A DNA stretch of 64,000 nt, from assembly GCF_947507565.1 (NCBI RefSeq), contig NC_089193.1:930001-994000 (forward strand), in the 5' to 3' direction. Positions 60,001 through 64,000 of the stretch are shown here, piece by piece. The position numbers were made by a program, and so were the translations under genes. The notes beneath the pieces were generated by a model. It was not told the DNA's origin and did not search any database. It saw nothing but the letters and a program-made list of their open reading frames with translations. The first letter of the stretch is position 1. Every line of letters starts with the position of its first letter. Source of the DNA: Oscarella lobularis (Eukaryota > Porifera > Homoscleromorpha > Homosclerophorida > Oscarellidae).

Positions 60001-63000
60001 ACGTCGAGATAAAGGCAACTCGTATTTGAAAGCTATTGAAAGGAAGATCGTTCAGCATGATTCTACTGTCCTCGAAAACTACTCCAGGCTGAACGTCGAA
60101 TCTTGTTTAGCCCATAATAGAGGGGAACTGGCTTGCCTAGTGAGACAATTGAAAAATCCTTTTGAAGCTTTTGTGTTTTGTCACTCGGGAAATCCTTACA
60201 GTTTGCTTGAGAAAGAGATTGATGTTAGCAAGAAGTTGATGGTTTTCTGGGGGTTATTAGGAGAGGCATGCACTAATTTAGTATCAAAACTAGAATGGGT
60301 CTGCCGGGAAGTGCATCTAGAAAATGAGGGTGCAGGTTTGGTCAAAGAAGTTTTAGTTGATCTTGGAAAATTACTGTCTCAAGGGATAAAAGACAATATT
60401 TCAAGTGTTGCGTCTTTTTCAGACCGTCTTTTGCTTTCGACAACACAATTTTCAAATTTTATTTCTTCTCAAAAATACACGGAGCCTGCAGAGAAACTGC
60501 GCGTAACTGTGCGTTTTATTTCTCTAAAAGTCATTGATGCGGGCATTTCTTTGGTAAAAGAAAGATTGCGAAAAGCTGTATGCCGACCTGCTCCGGTGGA
60601 CATTATCGCGCAAGACTTGGAGCTTGCGCATACTTTGCAGCTAAACCTTCTTAGCGATTACAGTCTCCGTGATTTAGCAGCATTTCTTGAAAATGAAGAG
60701 AAACAATCGTTTTTGTCTCTTCGTCTGTTGAGTTCGTTTCTTTACGAAGGATGTCAAACTTTGGGAGATGCAATTCAAAACATGCTTTCCGACTTCCCGT
60801 GGTTTAGGCTAGACGTTCATTTTGTTGAAGACATTTTGAAGAAGTTTGACTTATACTGTAACATGTGCATCTCTTTGCTGAAGCGGAATCTGTGCTCAGA
60901 AGTTAGACGCTGGAATGCAGAAGTCGGATTTGAAGAAGCGAATTCATTATTTAAGGCTTTTGCCAAAGGTCCGATAGGCGTTTTTGAAAGGGGTTTAATG
61001 GCTTACTATGGCCACTGCCAGAGCTCATCCTTTGGCCCTACTCTTCCCGATGAGTTTGAGAAGTACCGATCTTGCATTGGCAAACTGAAGGAATTGACCG
61101 ACGACGCAATTCAGCGCTGGACTTGTGCAATTAATGATGAAATTGAAGCACAGAGCGCCGTTTGTGAAATAAAGGAGAAAAATTATTTCATGAAATTTTT
61201 GGATTTGTTCAAGAAAGCGAAAACTTTGTATGACGAAGCTCTGGCTAAATACACTAAAGCGAAAAAGGAACACGACGAGAGCAGAGAAGCTATACAATTG
61301 CACCTTGTGCAGGCTGTGCATTTTTATGCGTCGCTCGTTAAGCTTCAAGGTCCCGATCACGAACTTTTGGGATCGCTCATATCGCTTATTCAGAAATTCA
61401 ATGGTCTTCTTCTAGTAGCAAAATGCAGGATTGATGATCTGTTTTGCATCAAAGAAGACGGTATCTCTTTCGAGTTTTCTGAACTTACTTTGTTACCGGC
61501 TTCAACTAACCCCATTCTACCATCGTATAGTCAAGTGGAATTTCGTGCTGTTGAAAGTGGCAAAAAAAAGGTTAGTATTCCGGTTTTTCTTCGCAAGCCT
61601 TTTTCTCTTTCGGAAAAGGCAGTGAAGACACTGACGCTCTTCGTCGATGATTTTTCCTACAAAGTTCAGCAATCCACTTTGTTGGCGATGTGTACAACTC
61701 CCGTGGCAGCGGAAAAATTTGTGGTAGACTTTCGTTTACCTAAAAGCGGCCGCACAATTGCTATAACCTTCGATTGCGCATCAAATTTCAATTTGTCTGT
61801 ACATGATTCTTTTAAGCCTTTATTGGATAACGCTGAATCCTTACGTGAAGGGATTAGAAACTTTTTAGAAGACGCCAAGTCGTTAATGGAGAAGCGCAAA
61901 TGGAAGCCAATTCCTTTAAGGCCGATTCCACCGAAAGAAGAAACCGCTGAGTGCCAAGATAAGGTAACGTTTTGTAGAGAAAAAAAGAGTCTGACGTCAT
62001 GGAGTAGAGATGTTGAAAGCAAAACACTTGATTTTTTTTCCCAAGCCATCGAAACCTTCCAAAAATGTTCCGAATGTGTAGGAGACACAACAGGGCCGCC
62101 TCTAGCTGCTGTTTCTTACAGCGAGTTTAAGCGATGCAGGGAAGCCTCGCGCACTATGTCGTTAAGTGATTGCTTGACGAATATCAAAATAGGCCAAAAA
62201 TTTATCACGGCATTGCGGTGTTCGGCGCCAAAGGGGACGTTTTTGTTCAAGGATGGAAATTTACCTTCAGCAGGGGTGCCTGCAGAGAAAGATCTTGTTA
62301 AGGCAGCATCATTTGTACAGTGCTTTTCTATGTATACGTTTCACAGAAGCCAGTCAAAGCAACTGTCGCTGCTGCTGCTGTGCTCGTTAACAGCAAGCAG
62401 TAATAGAGAACTCGAAGAGTGTTACGATTTGTTGCGCAGTTCTTCAGAAGCTCTAGAGAGGTCAAAAGCGCTTTCGGCTAACCAAGATAGTCTTCTGCAA
62501 CATCTTCACGATGACTTCACCAGCCTTCAGCAATTTCTGTTAACCCTTTCGCGGCAGTTTTGTGATCTGAAACGAAAGAGCGCTGGGATGACACAGACGT
62601 TTGCCTCAGCAAAAGAAGATTTTGACTTCCTTTCGTTTGATCACAAAGAAACTCTGCTTAGAAGCGTTGTTCCGACACTTCATTTACTTGATGACAAAGA
62701 CAGCGTTCTTGCACCGTCGTTGAAGCATTTCGTGATAATAATGAGATGTTCTAATGCCCACCCTGAGAGCATGCTGGTTCGATTTTGCATCTTCAATGAA
62801 TCTGTTGCTGTTTGCGCTAAGTATAGATTTGAGTCTGCTGACGCCGCAGATGAAGGTTTTGATGGTTTTGAAATGATTCCAAGGAGCGGAACCATCAATC
62901 CTTTGAGCAAAGTTGAAATTGCTGTTGCCTTTAGCGAAAAGGTTTCTTCATCTCGCCGGCGCGCTTTGGTCCGATCCTATTGTTTAATATTTGGGCCTAA

Positions 63001-64000
63001 TAGGAAAGACCTTGAAATGATGGAAAGACGTGTAGAATTCTCTGTTGAGGGCACACTGGAAAGTGTAAATGACTGTATTTCGGTCTCACCCAAAGTAATT
63101 GATTTTGGCGTTATCGACATTGGAGATAGGTCCTCTTATGTAGAACGCCAGATAACAATTACGAACACATCTTCGACTCTCATTAAATTTCGAATAATTC
63201 CCGGTACAAGTGAGGAATACTGTCCTTCAATCACTTGCCTAGTAAAACGGGGTGAAAACGCTATGGAGGCTCATAAATTTGAACATGACTTACCTTCTGC
63301 TTCATCTTTTGACCTCACCTTTGCTCTCGAACTTGGAATTCTTAAAAAACCAAAGCGATTTTCTCAGCAGTTTGTCATTAAGTTTTCTTCTGAAAAAGAA
63401 ATTTGCGTGTGTGCCCAGGGTCAGGTGGTTCATCCTGTTGTTGTTGGCTATGACGATGACACTGGAAGCAAGCTAGAAGATTCTGATATTCTTTATGTTT
63501 CTAAAACAGCCGATAAAGCTTTAACCTTTTACAATCGCTTCACTGTTCCATGTCATCTTTCTCTAAACTTGGACTCAGCGCAAGGACATTATTCAGATTT
63601 TAATTTGGAACCCGCTCCTACCCGTTTTTTTATTTTGCCCAGAACATCTCAAAGAGTGTTCCTTAGTTGTAAGAGAAGGGAAAGCTACTCGCCATCAGTT
63701 TTGAATGTGAAGGACGGCCGTCACGCTAAGCACTACATGCATGGAAACAGAGTGGCAGCGGATTACTTGCCAGCTGAAACAGATCCAGTGTATGACTGTG
63801 AAATAAAGTTCGTCAGTGGAAAAAGCGAAAATGTCCTTATACCCAGAGTCGCCCTCAGTTTGACCCTTGATGGTCGGCATTTTCCGGTGAAAGAAGAAGT
63901 TGAAGTTTACAGTGATACTCTTGAAGTAGGTGAACATCAAGTTGTGAAACTAAATCCAAATGAAAAAAAAATTGTTCAGCTGCATTGGACAGCCGGGTCA
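42070..64000 (+). CDS. Giant six-AAA midasin/dynein-related protein, partial
   Basis: Exon 1 (42070-42332) starts MGERSVSDSLDALLSEW and joins in phase to exon 2 at 45397. Exon 2 stays open to the window end: at least 18,604 bases and about 6,289 residues so far. Six AAA modules follow in order: Walker A GDTGVGKS (residue 894) with LLLDELNLAS; GAPGSGKS (1324) with VLLDNLLDAD; GPPATGKT (1642) with FLSDEFNLAD; degenerate GPTTFKTT (1973) with FFEDVDLPS; GPPGIGKT (2555) with LLLDEINLAS; degenerate GGTCSRKTS (2894) with VVLDNISAAP. LLDEINLAS and LLDN with RLNPLLE are midasin/Rea1 hallmarks. A long acidic insert (about residues 2055-2175) interrupts AAA4. After AAA6 comes a helical linker of nearly 3,000 residues. 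An ASH/MSP-like beta domain (VIDFGVIDIGDRSSYVERQ) begins near residue 5984. No C-terminal VWA/MIDAS domain is visible within the window. A mechanochemical remodelling ATPase is inferred; the target is unknown. Confidence 0.85.
42841..42860. repeat. Run of 20 G
   Basis: An uninterrupted G run preceded by TTAATTT, like the 21-G run at 24688, which follows TAATTTT. It could form a G-quadruplex. Confidence 0.8.
42873..42940. repeat. Short direct repeat
   Basis: AGAGGGCCTGGATTCAC occurs twice about 47 bases apart (near 42876 and 42923). Confidence 0.6.
43340..43405. repeat. Three tandem 22-bp palindromic units
   Basis: Each unit starts GGGCG, has an AT-rich centre such as TATATATA, and ends TACGCCCTA or TACGCCCTG, so every unit is nearly self-complementary and the array can form several alternative hairpins. 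A related self-complementary GGGCAATA...TATTGCCC lies just upstream (about 43303-43325). Confidence 0.8.
43503..43539. repeat. 12-bp inverted repeat
   Basis: GCGAAGAGCGAA (43503-43514) pairs with TTCGCTCTTCGC (43528-43539) around a 13-base loop. Confidence 0.75.
43650..43740 (-). mobile_element. Possible tRNA-derived SINE head
   Basis: On the minus strand a B-box-like GGGTTCGAATC lies about 40 bases after an A-box-like GTGGCTGGGTGG, followed by T-rich sequence that would end RNA polymerase III transcription. The cloverleaf is not intact enough to call a tRNA gene. A tRNA-derived SINE fragment fits better. Confidence 0.35.
43787..43950. mobile_element. Foldback element with about 80-bp inverted arms
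   Basis: The left arm starts GGTTATTACATGGGGG and includes GGGCAATATGGG and TTTATCGGACCC. The right arm has the complements in reverse order, ending CCCCCATGTAATAACC. The arms agree over most of about 80 bp around a short GC-rich loop near 43868-43880. It could be a MITE or other foldback repeat. It has no coding capacity. Confidence 0.75.
44053..44083. repeat. Perfect 12-bp inverted repeat
   Basis: CGATCGAGCAAC and GTTGCTCGATCG flank a 7-base loop (CGCTCCT). Confidence 0.8.
44405..44450. mobile_element. Possible fragment of a hAT-like repeat
   Basis: GGGGCGTGGTCGCAAAAG resembles GGGGCGTGGTCCAAAAAT inside the transposon at 17312-18022 (about 17943-17960). No terminal repeats were found here. 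A short CACGCAGAT tandem repeat follows at about 44472-44501. Confidence 0.3.

Noticed and set aside
45517-63940. Many leftward frames of 60-167 codons across the giant AAA exon
   Set aside because: All are antisense to one continuous reading frame that contains ordered AAA motifs.

Overview
This is animal nuclear DNA from a compact invertebrate genome. Genes on both strands are cut by many short introns (mostly 45-70 bases, GT-AG, a few GC-AG). The gene types are animal ones: lysosomal beta-galactosidase, TRP-like channels, an ankyrin-repeat kinase, CARD/NB-ARC/TPR receptors and a giant midasin-like AAA protein. A sponge, perhaps a homoscleromorph, is my best guess. That guess rests on gene content and intron style only. 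There is no plastid, organelle or bacterial signal.

Layout, left to right. (1) 316-6654, +: two tandem GH35 beta-galactosidase genes, each with 17 exons and catalytic residues intact. (2) 7510-9500: a BTB-domain relic (+), then a frameshifted P-loop NTPase gene or pseudogene (-). (3) 10182-13856, -: an ankyrin, coiled-coil and TKL-like kinase gene whose 12 ankyrin exons form four copies of a three-exon module. (4) 15644-16477, +: an intronless SAM methyltransferase with a TATA box and a perfect 17-bp inverted repeat upstream. (5) 17202-27538, -: three tandem TRP-like ankyrin channel genes. The two upstream copies in transcription order (24240-27538 and 20576-23849) look intact. The third (17202-20234) is a pseudogene with an internal inversion, a deletion of about 0.9 kb, frameshifts, and a 711-bp hAT-like element in its last exon. 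(6) 28048-41830, +: a cluster of STAND/NLR-type genes, namely two with an unrecognised two-part N-terminal region, one with a CARD-like N-terminus, and relics of a fourth. The NB-ARC/TPR exons of the first and third genes are almost identical although their 5' exons are unrelated, which suggests gene conversion or exon shuffling. (7) 42070-64000, +: the start of a giant gene. A small first exon is followed by a repeat-rich 3-kb intron, then one exon that stays open for at least 18.6 kb to the window edge. It carries six dynein/midasin-type AAA modules, a very long linker and an ASH-like beta domain near the edge.

The TRP and NLR clusters look like fast-evolving tandem arrays, with duplication, pseudogenes, transposon insertion and sequence exchange all visible. 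Innate-immune sensing is a reasonable inference for the NLR cluster. The function of the giant AAA protein is unknown to me, and only its AAA ring can be related to a known family. Exon limits were set by eye from splice consensus, reading phase and comparison between paralogs. For the TRP gene at 20576-23849 and the three NLR genes, the exon lengths I list sum to whole codons.
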